From Leptospiraceae bacterium (GTDB lineage Bacteria > Spirochaetota > Leptospiria > Leptospirales > Leptospiraceae): DNA of 16,107 nt. The translations under genes and the position numbers were made by a program. Location of the stretch: positions 1-16,107 of the forward strand of contig JAIXRB010000071.1 in the NCBI GenBank assembly GCA_027485405.1. The letters run 5' to 3'. This document shows, in pieces, positions 1 through 7,031 of the stretch (the stretch's first letter is position 1; each line of letters opens with the position of its first letter). The notes beneath the pieces were generated by a model. The model saw only the letters and a list, made by a program, of their open reading frames with translations. It was not told where the DNA came from and searched no databases.

Positions 1-327
1 GGCTCCGCAGAAGTGCAGGTTGAGACCAAAACTGGGAAGTCTACCATTGCCATTTTGCAGAAAGGTGAGATATTTGGAGAACTTGGTTTTCTTACAAAAA
101 CCACAAGAAATGCCAGTATCATAGTGAGAGAACCTGCAAAACTTTTGGTTCTCACTCCCAACGAGTTTCAAAAACTCGAACTGCATCAGCCAGCCATTGC
201 CATTAAACTGTTAACGAATTTGTTTGGGATTTTGGCTAAGCGATTTACAGAAATGTCGGCACGAATGTTAGAGTATCGAGAGATAGCAGAAGAGCATAAG
301 CAAACTATAAAAGACCAAGCAAGTTAG
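1..327 (+). CDS. Cyclic-nucleotide-binding-domain protein, 3' part
   Basis: The reading frame is open from base 1, so the true start lies upstream. A GTG at base 13 is in frame but is an internal Val codon. The visible 108 residues hold the second half of a cNMP-binding (CAP_ED) beta-barrel. A phosphate-binding cassette begins FGELGF (visible residues 25-30) and ends in TTRNAS, where R36 matches the arginine that contacts the cyclic phosphate in the family. A helix follows (about 58-80), then a charged, probably coiled-coil tail. No helix-turn-helix follows, so this is not a complete CRP-type regulator. It may be a stand-alone sensor or the C-terminal domain of a larger protein. With Gly-Glu and Arg retained, cAMP or cGMP binding is plausible but unproven. 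The stop codon lies inside a terminator stem, which makes this the last gene of its transcript. Confidence 0.8.
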   Translation, partial: GSAEVQVETKTGKSTIAILQKGEIFGELGFLTKTTRNASIIVREPAKLLVLTPNEFQKLELHQPAIAIKLLTNLFGILAKRFTEMSARMLEYREIAEEHKQTIKDQAS

Positions 328-356
328 AACCTTGGATTCTAACTTGCACTATTTTT
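319..356. terminator. Rho-independent terminator, probably bidirectional, between convergent genes
   Basis: There is a perfect 11-bp stem (319-329 with 337-347) and a 7-base loop, followed on the + strand by a short T run at 352-356. The left arm contains the stop codon of the cyclic-nucleotide-binding gene. On the - strand the stem lies 12 bases past the STAS gene stop and is followed by a T-rich stretch, so it can serve both converging genes. Confidence 0.75.
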
Positions 357-359
357 CTG

Positions 360-707
360 TTAACCGACGTCTAATACAACCTGATCCCAAAGCTTTTTGA
401 AGTTTGATAGAGATTTTTGTTGCCAAGAAATGGAAACGGAACCTCGGATTTTCACTTGGTAGCTTGCTAGTTTTCTAGAATCAATGATGAACATCGAAAA
501 GGTAGTAATCCCCGAACTGTTCACAAACTCCAATTGGGAAAAATCCAAGCATAGAGTAGAGCCGATACATTGTTTTGCAACATCCCTTAAAAACACTTTG
601 ATAGGTTCGTAAGACGGTAAATTTTGCAAACGGATAGATCCCGTAAAAGTAGCCGTTTTAGTGGATTCGTTGAATTTGATTTCGTAGTCTAGGTCTTTGA
701 TTTCCAT
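360..707 (-). CDS. STAS-like regulator, slr1659-type partner protein
   Basis: This 115-residue cytosolic protein has the layout of a STAS / anti-sigma-factor-antagonist domain: an N-terminal beta strand with FTGSIRL (21-27), a CLDFSQLEFVNSSG stretch (53-66), then a helix. In SpoIIAA the equivalent loop is D-S-S-G with a phosphorylated serine. Here it is N63-S64-S65-G66, so a phosphoacceptor serine is present but the preceding Asp is Asn. The sequence resembles the cyanobacterial slr1659 group, which occurs beside slr1658-type ATPases, and the ATPase gene lies just upstream (12-base gap). Inference: it is the phosphorylatable switch partner of that ATPase, acting on an unknown downstream target. 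It is the last gene of the glgA operon. There is no clear Shine-Dalgarno sequence before the ATG, so translation may be coupled to the upstream gene. Family assignment is from pattern recognition only. Confidence 0.75.
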   Translation of the reverse strand: MEIKDLDYEIKFNESTKTATFTGSIRLQNLPSYEPIKVFLRDVAKQCIGSTLCLDFSQLEFVNSSGITTFSMFIIDSRKLASYQVKIRGSVSISWQQKSLSNFKKLWDQVVLDVG

Positions 708-719
708 ATAATAATTTAC

Positions 720-1277
720 TTAGATTTCTTCCACGTTGATAATTGTTCGGACATTAATAATGTGAGTATCGGCATCAATTTCTTGAAAACCATAACCGAT
801 TCGGACGGAATAGTCTTTGAGCATCATCAAAAGCCCAAGTCCCGACCTTGGATCATCATCTGCTTTCGTTTCCAAAGTTTGAAAATACAACTCTTCTATG
901 TCCTCTTTGACTAGTTTGTTTACATGCTCTTCAAAAGAGTCTCGAAGAGTTTTTGAAGTAATGTTTTCTATATCAATCTTTAAAAGATTTCCATAGTGTT
1001 TTAGTTCGAGAGTGATTTTTCCCTCTTTGGCTTTTGAGAATTTAGCGGCATTCTCCAAGAGCTCATTGATGATTGTAGATAGAGAATTGGCTTTTGCTTC
1101 GCTTTCTTCATAACAATAGGCATAAAATCCAGCAACAAAGTTTGCTGTCAGTCCACACCTACGCCAGTATGTCATCATGTCGATTGGTTGAAAGTTAAGC
1201 TTTAACTGTCCGTCAGCGGGCAGGTTGTCCGGAATGATATTGTATTCGCCTACGATTTTGACCGCATTTTGGTTCAT
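720..1277 (-). CDS. GHKL-type ATPase / serine kinase-like regulator (SiaB/slr1658 type)
   Basis: This is a 185-residue soluble protein. The Bergerat-fold ATP-binding site is visible: N-box at 71-77 (N71-E72-L73-L74-E75-N76-A77) and a glycine box around G146-L-G148, preceded by an acidic DDPRS stretch. There is no histidine phosphotransfer (HisKA) segment, which fits a kinase or ATPase of the anti-sigma/SiaB class and not a sensor histidine kinase. The N-terminal half (about 1-60) is the extra domain typical of slr1658/SiaB-like proteins. It is followed by the STAS-like gene 12 bases downstream, the usual kinase-antagonist pairing, so it probably phosphorylates or sequesters that protein. A GAGG sits 6 bases before the ATG. 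The gap to the upstream methyltransferase stop is only 13 bases, consistent with one transcript. The output of the switch is not evident from the sequence. Confidence 0.78.
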   Translation of the reverse strand: MNQNAVKIVGEYNIIPDNLPADGQLKLNFQPIDMMTYWRRCGLTANFVAGFYAYCYEESEAKANSLSTIINELLENAAKFSKAKEGKITLELKHYGNLLKIDIENITSKTLRDSFEEHVNKLVKEDIEELYFQTLETKADDDPRSGLGLLMMLKDYSVRIGYGFQEIDADTHIINVRTIINVEEI

Positions 1278-1290
1278 GGGATGCCTCAGT

Positions 1291-2082
1291 TTATTTTTTG
1301 TAGAGATAAGTCTGTATTTTTGTTTTGAATTGAACTCGGTTGGACATGTACTCTGCTTGGCAACGAGCGTAAACGTCCTCCATGCCTTTTGGATGTCCCA
1401 TAAAAGAAAGCATAGACCACCCCGTCATCATTCCCAAATGAATGGTTGGGTATTCGAGTTTTGGTTTATCATCTATTCCAGAGTTGTTTGCTATAAAGTC
1501 GACATGGCTTTCTAGAGTGAGACCTAATTCTTTTGCAAATCCCGGAAGTTTTTCCATCACATAACGGTCTGCTGGGTGAATGGTCGCGTGTTTTTCCACC
1601 ATTTCGATAAGCACTTCAGGACCTTCGAAAGTTTTGTCGTTTGGACATGTTATGATCAATCTGCCACCTGGTTTTAATATGCGATAGAATTCTTTCATGG
1701 CTTTCATGGGATCTGCTAGGTGGATGAGAACCATAGAAGAAAAAACTAGGTCAAACTTAGCATCGGGATAGTCCAGGTTTTGAACATCGGCAACTTTCCA
1801 CTCTGCCTTGGGGTAGCTTAACTTTCCATACTGCACCATTTGCTCGGATACATCACAGGAATGCCATTTCATCTTTGGGTTTTTTTTCATCAAAAGACCC
1901 GTCAATACTCCGGGTCCCGCACCTGCGTCCAAGCCTTCGCCAGAAAAAGTGTCCAAATGGATTGAGTCAAAGTAGGGATCGAGCAAAAGCTTGAATAGGT
2001 TTGCCTGGGCGGTTAACCGAGGCATTTCATCGTGTAAAGAAAGTTCTTGGGTGTAGAGATTTGCTGAAGGAGAGGATTCCAT
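1291..2082 (-). CDS. Class I SAM-dependent methyltransferase
   Basis: This has a Rossmann-fold methyltransferase core. Residues are numbered from the TTG at 2094. Motif I is LDAGAGPG (55-62). The acidic residue after strand 2 is D81 in CDVSEQM. The adenine-side motif is VADVQNLDY (101-109), then FDLVFSSMVLIHL (114-126) and RILKPGGRLIIT (138-149). This is the UbiE/Methyltransf_11 pattern, and the substrate cannot be read from sequence. The C-terminal 110 residues are family-specific and contain a Gly-rich MTGWSMLSFMGHPKGM segment. I prefer the ATG at 2082, which has a weak GAG upstream. A TTG at 2094 would add four residues. The gene lies 44 bases downstream of glgA and 13 bases upstream of the ATPase gene, so it is probably co-transcribed. 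A target within the glycogen or switch pathway is possible but not shown. Confidence 0.85.
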   Translation of the reverse strand: MESSPSANLYTQELSLHDEMPRLTAQANLFKLLLDPYFDSIHLDTFSGEGLDAGAGPGVLTGLLMKKNPKMKWHSCDVSEQMVQYGKLSYPKAEWKVADVQNLDYPDAKFDLVFSSMVLIHLADPMKAMKEFYRILKPGGRLIITCPNDKTFEGPEVLIEMVEKHATIHPADRYVMEKLPGFAKELGLTLESHVDFIANNSGIDDKPKLEYPTIHLGMMTGWSMLSFMGHPKGMEDVYARCQAEYMSNRVQFKTKIQTYLYKK

Positions 2083-2126
2083 GGTTATACTCAAAAGAAA
2101 CTACAGTTCCAAGCAGTAGTCAAGAT

Positions 2127-3554
2127 TTATTCTCCATCTATGGCTTTCTGGTAGACTTTGGCGTATTCTGGAATTCTTCGTTTCCAGCTCCAATCCAAAC
2201 GCATGATTTGTTCCCGGATGGTTCTGAATTTGGCTTGGTCTTTGTAGAGGGTCTCTGCTCTTTCTAGCGCATAGGCAAGAGAACCTGGATCTTTGGGTTC
2301 GAAAACGATTCCAGTCTGTCTTTCCATAAAAATGGACTCATCGACGGAATCTCGCAGTCCCCCAACTCGGCTGACAATTGGAATCGAGCCGTAGGCATGG
2401 CTGTAGAGTTGGTTTAGCCCACAGGGTTCAAACAAAGAAGGCATTAGAAAAAAGTCAGAAGCCGCTTCGATTTTTCTCGCAAACGTTTCGTTGTAACCCT
2501 TGAAAAAAAACAATCGATTCTGGTTGTGATGGCTTTGGTGGAAAAGTGCCCCTTCCAGATCAGGATCTCCCGCTCCTAAAAAAATAAAGAAGTGAGCCAA
2601 GTTCGGGCGATCCAAAAACGCTTTTAAAAAATCAGAATAGCCTTTTTGGAAAGTCAGTCGACCGATGATTCCAACCAAAGGTCTGAGTGGATCTATTTTT
2701 GGTCTTTCGATCTCTTTGTACAATTCAATTTTGTTCTTTTGTTTTTCTGTTTCTGCATTGGCTATTGAATAAGGATAAAAAATGTTTTTATCTATTTTGG
2801 GATTCCATTCTTCAGGATCCAAACCGTTCAAAATTCCTGTATAGTCCTCCCTACGAATAGAAAGTAAGCTGGAAAGTCCAAATCCATTGGGTTCCCAAAG
2901 AGTTTCATCTCGATAGCCTGGACTTACGGTTGTAATCTGACTGGCGGAAGCTATACCACCTTTCATGTAGTTAATTCTTCCGTTATGTTCCAAAGGCTTT
3001 CTGGAAAGAAAAAAAGGCTCTTCTTCTAAAAAGCCCGTCATCCACTCGGGGTGATCACCCTGATAAGCTAAGTTGTGTATGGTGAAAACTGAAGGCTTGC
3101 CCCAGGGTGATGCTTTTTGGAGAGCTGGACCAAGTGCTGTATGCCAATCATGGCAGTGAAAAATATCAACTTGTAAATGAACACTGAGATAGAAGCAGGC
3201 ATACGAATAAACAGCAAAGCGAAAGTGTTCATCACTGTTTTGATAGATGCCCGGTAGATCTCGAAACAAGGGGGAATCAAAGAAGTACAAATGCGCACCA
3301 TGAAACTCTGCTTCCCTAAATCGGGATTGCATAAGGATTTTGGAGGCATCTGAGTTGGCAAACGGGGATGCTTCAATGGTAGGGAAGTCTCGACCTGTCC
3401 AGGTTGGTTCCGTTTTGAAGTTTGCCAAATAGGGAATTGCGACATGAACCTCCCAAGTTTTTGCCTGCTCTTTGGACAAGGAAGAGAGCATGTCCGATAG
3501 CCCTCCCATTTTGATATAGGGAAAATATTCGGCAGTCGCATGGAGAATCTTCAT
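2127..3554 (-). CDS. glgA: Glycogen synthase (ADP-glucose:glucan glucosyltransferase, GT5)
   Basis: GlgA transfers glucose from ADP-glucose to the non-reducing end of an alpha-1,4-glucan in the cytosol. At 475 residues the protein has the normal bacterial length. Family motifs are intact: the N-terminal nucleotide-sugar loop K15-M-G-G-L (usually KTGGL), HCHDWHT (133-139), TIHNLAYQG (158-166), LNGLDPEEWNP (242-252), GR299LTFQK304G for phosphate binding, E376-P-C-G-L carrying the conserved GT-B glutamate, and RVGGLRD (396-402). It heads a - strand cluster with the methyltransferase, ATPase and STAS genes. No glgB or glgC is in the window. It is divergent from pckA with 66 bases between them, placing a gluconeogenic and a storage gene around one control region. 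No good Shine-Dalgarno sequence precedes the ATG. The Thr-to-Met change in the KTGGL loop is minor. Confidence 0.93.
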   Translation of the reverse strand: MKILHATAEYFPYIKMGGLSDMLSSLSKEQAKTWEVHVAIPYLANFKTEPTWTGRDFPTIEASPFANSDASKILMQSRFREAEFHGAHLYFFDSPLFRDLPGIYQNSDEHFRFAVYSYACFYLSVHLQVDIFHCHDWHTALGPALQKASPWGKPSVFTIHNLAYQGDHPEWMTGFLEEEPFFLSRKPLEHNGRINYMKGGIASASQITTVSPGYRDETLWEPNGFGLSSLLSIRREDYTGILNGLDPEEWNPKIDKNIFYPYSIANAETEKQKNKIELYKEIERPKIDPLRPLVGIIGRLTFQKGYSDFLKAFLDRPNLAHFFIFLGAGDPDLEGALFHQSHHNQNRLFFFKGYNETFARKIEAASDFFLMPSLFEPCGLNQLYSHAYGSIPIVSRVGGLRDSVDESIFMERQTGIVFEPKDPGSLAYALERAETLYKDQAKFRTIREQIMRLDWSWKRRIPEYAKVYQKAIDGE

Positions 3555-3560
3555 ATTCTA

Positions 3561-3588
3561 TTGACACAGTCTCAGAACTTGGTATCCT
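3561..3588 (+). promoter_or_regulatory. Sigma70-like promoter of pckA
   Basis: A perfect TTGACA at 3561-3566 is followed, after a 16-base spacer, by TATCCT at 3583-3588 (4 of 6 to TATAAT). Transcription would start near 3595, leaving a leader of about 26 bases with GGAG at 3611-3614, six bases before the pckA ATG. The -35 box lies only seven bases from the divergent glgA start codon, so occupancy here could affect both genes. Confidence 0.6.
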
Positions 3589-3620
3589 AGAGAAACACAA
3601 AAGAAATCCAGGAGTCATCC

Positions 3621-5216
3621 ATGCCTGTCTCAACAAACCTAAAAGGCCTAGCAGAATTAGGTCTCAAACCATCAGAAGTCTTTCATAACCTTTCCTTTGA
3701 TGAAATCTATGATCACGAACTAAAAAACAACGAAGGAATCGTCTCCGACAACGGTACCATGATGGTAGACACGGGTATCTTTACTGGACGTTCTCCCAAA
3801 GACAAATACTTCGTGGATGAGCCCAGCTCTCGAGACAACATTTGGTGGGGACCTGTCAACACCAAGGTCAGCGAAGCCATCTTTGATGAATTGTATACCG
3901 AAGTCGTCAACTACCTAGAAAACAAAAAACTCTATGTTTTCGATGGACATGCTGGAACCAATGCAGACACCAGAATCTCGCTCCGAGTGGTTTCTGAAAG
4001 AGCGTGGCAACACCATTTTTGCACAAACATGTTCCTAAGGCCAGAAAAAGCAGAATTAGAAAAGCTTCTCCCTGAGTTTACTATCATCAACGGATCAGGA
4101 TACAAAAACCATAAATTCAAAGAACATGGTTTGAATTCCGAAGTTTTTGTTATCTTTCACCTAGCTAAAAAAATCTGTATCATCGGCGGAACGGAATACG
4201 GCGGTGAGATGAAAAAAGGAATCTTCTCTGTCATGAACTATTACCTTCCTTTGAAAGGTGTAGTAACCATGCATTGTTCGGCAAACGTTGGAGCAAAGGG
4301 TGATTCGGCACTTTTTTTTGGATTATCGGGAACAGGAAAGACAACTCTATCTACAGATCCTAACCGAAGACTGATTGGTGACGACGAACACGGTTGGGAC
4401 GACAAAGGCATCTTCAACATCGAAGGTGGTTGCTACGCAAAAACGATCAACTTAGACCCTTCCACTGAGCCAGACATTTACGCGGCGATCCGAAGAGATG
4501 CACTGCTTGAGAACGTAGTGTTTGATCCAGCAACAAAGAAGGTAGATTATACTTCTTCGGCAAAGACAGAAAACACTCGAGTTTCTTACCCAATCTACCA
4601 TATCCAAAACATCCAACCTGATTCCAAGGCAGGACATCCCAACATAGTAATCTTTTTGACTTATGATGCGTATGGAGTTTTGCCACCAGTGTCACGATTG
4701 ACAGTTGAGCAAGCTATGTATCACTTCCTTTCTGGTTATACGGCAAAGGTTGCTGGGACAGAGCGAGGTGTTAAAGAACCGCAAGCAACATTCTCTGCTT
4801 GTTTTGGTCAGGCTTTTATGACTCTCCACCCAACATACTATGCTAAACTCTTGGGCGAAAAGATGAGAAAGCACAATGTAAAGGCTTATCTTATCAACAC
4901 TGGTCTTGTAGGTGGAAAGTACGGGGTTGGAAAGCGAATGAACCTTCCTGCAACTCGCCAAATCATCAACGAAATCCTAAACGGCAACATCGAAAAAGCG
5001 GAGTTCGAAAAACACCCAATTTTCCAAGTAGAGTTTCCAAAAGCAGTTAGCGGAGTAGATTCTCACATTCTACATCCAAGAAATGCTTGGGCTGATCATG
5101 CGGATTACGATAAAACTGCAAAAGATTTAGCTAGTCAGTTTGTTAAGAACTACGAAAAATATCTGTCTGGCGGCTCCAAAGAATTTGATTTCAGTTCACA
5201 CGGACCAAAACCATAA
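3621..5216 (+). CDS. pckA: Phosphoenolpyruvate carboxykinase (ATP)
   Basis: This cytosolic enzyme converts oxaloacetate and ATP to PEP, ADP and CO2, the first committed step of gluconeogenesis. At 531 residues it matches the ATP-dependent family. Visible motifs are TGRSPKDKY (55-63, substrate arginine), EYGGEMKKG (192-200, with the metal and substrate lysines), MHCSANVG (217-224, metal-binding His), the kinase-1a P-loop GLSGTGKTT (234-242), the acidic kinase-2 loop IGDDEHGW (252-259) and ENTRVSYPI (317-325, with the arginine near ATP). All expected active-site residues appear present, so the enzyme should work. Its own promoter (3561-3588), a good ribosome site and a strong terminator (5246-5277) make it a single-gene unit. 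Leptospires grow on fatty acids, so gluconeogenesis from acetyl-CoA is a sensible role. It also releases CO2, which links it to the bicarbonate genes at the other end of the window. Confidence 0.97.
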   Translation: MPVSTNLKGLAELGLKPSEVFHNLSFDEIYDHELKNNEGIVSDNGTMMVDTGIFTGRSPKDKYFVDEPSSRDNIWWGPVNTKVSEAIFDELYTEVVNYLENKKLYVFDGHAGTNADTRISLRVVSERAWQHHFCTNMFLRPEKAELEKLLPEFTIINGSGYKNHKFKEHGLNSEVFVIFHLAKKICIIGGTEYGGEMKKGIFSVMNYYLPLKGVVTMHCSANVGAKGDSALFFGLSGTGKTTLSTDPNRRLIGDDEHGWDDKGIFNIEGGCYAKTINLDPSTEPDIYAAIRRDALLENVVFDPATKKVDYTSSAKTENTRVSYPIYHIQNIQPDSKAGHPNIVIFLTYDAYGVLPPVSRLTVEQAMYHFLSGYTAKVAGTERGVKEPQATFSACFGQAFMTLHPTYYAKLLGEKMRKHNVKAYLINTGLVGGKYGVGKRMNLPATRQIINEILNGNIEKAEFEKHPIFQVEFPKAVSGVDSHILHPRNAWADHADYDKTAKDLASQFVKNYEKYLSGGSKEFDFSSHGPKP

Positions 5217-5245
5217 AAGTTTAACTCACTAGACAAGTTTGGAAT

Positions 5246-5277
5246 AAAGGGAAGGTATTGCACCTTCCCTTTTTTTT
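5246..5277. terminator. Rho-independent terminator downstream of pckA, probably bidirectional
   Basis: There is a perfect 11-bp stem (5246-5256 with 5262-5272) with a 5-base loop, and the T run continues to 5277 on the + strand. It starts 30 bases after the pckA stop. On the - strand it begins just past the stop of the converging TPM gene and is followed by a TTTATT stretch, so it can end both transcripts. Confidence 0.88.
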
Positions 5278-5281
5278 GCTA

Positions 5282-6910
5282 CTAATAGCTACTTCCTGAA
5301 CCGCCCCCACCCGAAGATCCTCCTCCAAAACTACCACTAGACGAGCTACTTCCACCAGAACTGCTACTTGAGCTCCTTTCGAGTCTTGGAATGGTTTCAT
5401 ACTCTGTACCTTTGTGACCACAATGCTTGCAGACTCTATCTACCTTAACCGAACCAGAAGAGTTGTAATCGGCTTCCTTTACGATTTCGCTCTGTTGAAC
5501 TTGGTTGGTCATGAATTTACATTTTGGGCATTTGTCTATCTTCAAAAATGAAGTGCCATTGTCTATATAGTCTGGATCAATGTTTGCATACTTTAAAATC
5601 AACGAATGTTTGTTTGGACAAACAAAAACATCATAATCTATTGAGTTTAAGTATTCTTCCATGACCTGGCCTTTTTCTAAATAGGCATCATCATCACGCT
5701 CTGACAGTTTTTGCATTGTTGATTTACAAGTTTTACAAGCCCTAGGTGCATCTCGAAACACTTTCAGTCTTCTGGAAAGTACAGCAGTTCTTCGATAGGT
5801 TGAACTTGAATTCTCGGTCCAAACTACGAAGGCAAAACCTAAAATGAAAGGTGGAAAGATATAAAATGGTGGAATGCTATCTGGAAAGAATCCGTTTACT
5901 ATCAAGGTAATTGCGAAAACGGGAATTAGAAATGCCCCATAATAGAAAAAACCGAATTTTGATAAGAATATTTTGTACTGATCATATGGGTTTTTTTTGG
6001 ATTTGATCTGAGATTGAAACCAAATCCATGCTCCTGACAATCCTGCCATTAGAAGCACTGCAATGACTATATGAAGTACTAACCAATTTCTAATTTCTTT
6101 AGAATTCAATTCTTTGTAGTAATCCTCTGCTAGTTTCTTTTCTGTCACTGTCAAAGAAAAGGAACGGTCTGCTTCGCTTCTTCTAATCGCTAGTTGTAAA
6201 TTCATCTTCTCAGATTCTGTTAGCTGAGAATAATTTTTACCTTGATAATCCATGGTAAATTCACGTGGCACAGATTCGGAGCTCTCTATGTCAGCTGGCG
6301 AATCTGAACTTTGTAATTCCTCAAAAGATGTAACAATAGCCTCTGATGGCTCAACTAGAAGCTTTTCTACAGGAAGAGAAGGGTCTTGTATTTTGTTAAT
6401 CAAAGCTTGGATTAAGTCCAGATGACCCTTTGAAAAATCATCAGCTTTGAAAGCAGGAATGGCATACTGATCGATGATTCGTTTAACAGTTGCATCAGGC
6501 AAATCACCTTCCATGCCATATCCTGTTTCAATTTCAATGCGACGTTGGTCTAAGATATGAAGAACTAAAATCCCGTTGTCCTTTCCTTTCTTTCCGATCC
6601 CCCAATGATTGAACAAGGCAACAGCAAAATCTTTAGGTACTACCTTCCCAATGGATGGAAGAACAATGACGGCTATCTCTGCCGACGTTGAACTCTCTAG
6701 ATCGGAAATCAGCTGATTGATAGAGTCCGTAGTTCCTAAGATCTGGCTAGGATCGCTGACCCAAGACTTAGAGCTTTGTCTTGGATTGGGAACTTTTGCG
6801 AGCCACTCATCCAGTTCAGATTTAGAAGTCTCGCCTTGGCAAAAACTGAGACTAAGGAAGATCGGTAAAACGAGAAGAGTTGGGAAAAAGCGACGAACAG
6901 AAAGCTTCAT
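5282..6910 (-). CDS. TPM-domain (YgcG-like) membrane protein with zinc ribbons and Ser/Gly tail
   Basis: This 542-residue protein has several parts. A signal peptide (about 1-24) ends in LSFC; C24 might be a lipobox cysteine, but Phe at -1 is unfavourable. A TPM domain covers about 45-175, with WGIGKKGKDNGILVLH (103-118) and RIEIETGYGMEGDLPD (124-139), the two hallmark segments. A polar linker follows, then membrane segments near 276-296, 320-342 and 348-366. After these come cysteine pairs C392/C395 with C431/H435, and C461/C464 with C494/C497, which look like two zinc ribbons. The protein ends in a Ser/Gly-rich tail (513-542) closing in Tyr, much like the GGG-rich tails of other TPM proteins. 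TPM proteins are linked in plants to photosystem II repair and in bacteria to poorly defined membrane roles. The function here is unknown. It is a monocistronic gene, divergent from the receptor gene and ending at a shared terminator. Confidence 0.85.
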   Translation of the reverse strand: MKLSVRRFFPTLLVLPIFLSLSFCQGETSKSELDEWLAKVPNPRQSSKSWVSDPSQILGTTDSINQLISDLESSTSAEIAVIVLPSIGKVVPKDFAVALFNHWGIGKKGKDNGILVLHILDQRRIEIETGYGMEGDLPDATVKRIIDQYAIPAFKADDFSKGHLDLIQALINKIQDPSLPVEKLLVEPSEAIVTSFEELQSSDSPADIESSESVPREFTMDYQGKNYSQLTESEKMNLQLAIRRSEADRSFSLTVTEKKLAEDYYKELNSKEIRNWLVLHIVIAVLLMAGLSGAWIWFQSQIKSKKNPYDQYKIFLSKFGFFYYGAFLIPVFAITLIVNGFFPDSIPPFYIFPPFILGFAFVVWTENSSSTYRRTAVLSRRLKVFRDAPRACKTCKSTMQKLSERDDDAYLEKGQVMEEYLNSIDYDVFVCPNKHSLILKYANIDPDYIDNGTSFLKIDKCPKCKFMTNQVQQSEIVKEADYNSSGSVKVDRVCKHCGHKGTEYETIPRLERSSSSSSGGSSSSSGSFGGGSSGGGGSGSSY

Positions 6911-6968
6911 AGATCAAGCCTGATTCTCTGTACAGAATGAACACTATTTTATGAACGCGGCAACCGAA

Positions 6969-6993
6969 TTCTAGGACAAAATTTAGCCTAGAA
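6969..6993. promoter_or_regulatory. Inverted repeat in the divergent promoter region (possible operator)
   Basis: TTCTAGG (6969-6975) and CCTAGAA (6987-6993) form a perfect 7-bp inverted repeat with an 11-base AT-rich spacer that contains AAATTT. It lies between the divergent TPM and TonB-receptor genes and just upstream of a TTGACA at 6998-7003. The arm spacing of about 18 bases centre to centre would suit a dimeric regulator on two turns of DNA. The regulator is unknown. It does not look like a terminator, because no T run follows on either strand. Confidence 0.4.
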
Positions 6994-7031
6994 AAAGTTG
7001 ACAAAGGCCTTCTCTGTCAGAACCTAGCTCT

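Noticed and set aside
13..327. GTG at base 13 as the true start of the cyclic-nucleotide-binding gene
   Set aside because: The frame is open to base 1, and the codons before it continue the beta-barrel, so the gene is cut by the window edge.
3068..3541. 157-codon open frame on the - strand within glgA
   Set aside because: It is a shifted-frame shadow of glgA, with low-complexity translation and no recognisable domain. The glgA frame has every family motif.
3555..3560. TAGAAT (- strand) as a -10 box for glgA
   Set aside because: It abuts the glgA ATG, so transcription would start inside the gene, and there is no acceptable -35 at 16-18 bases.
5282..5390. Simple repeat of Ser/Gly codons as a non-coding repeat
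   Set aside because: It is in frame and forms the normal C-terminal tail of a TPM protein, with mixed codons and no exact DNA unit.
6927..6936. TCTGTACAGA palindrome near the TPM gene start as an operator
   Set aside because: It is only 10 bases, not extended by flanking symmetry, and such short palindromes are common by chance.
6998..7027. TTGACA upstream of the receptor gene as a full promoter
   Set aside because: The -35 is perfect, but no hexamer at 16-18 bases resembles TATAAT, so it is mentioned only as context for the Fur-like site.
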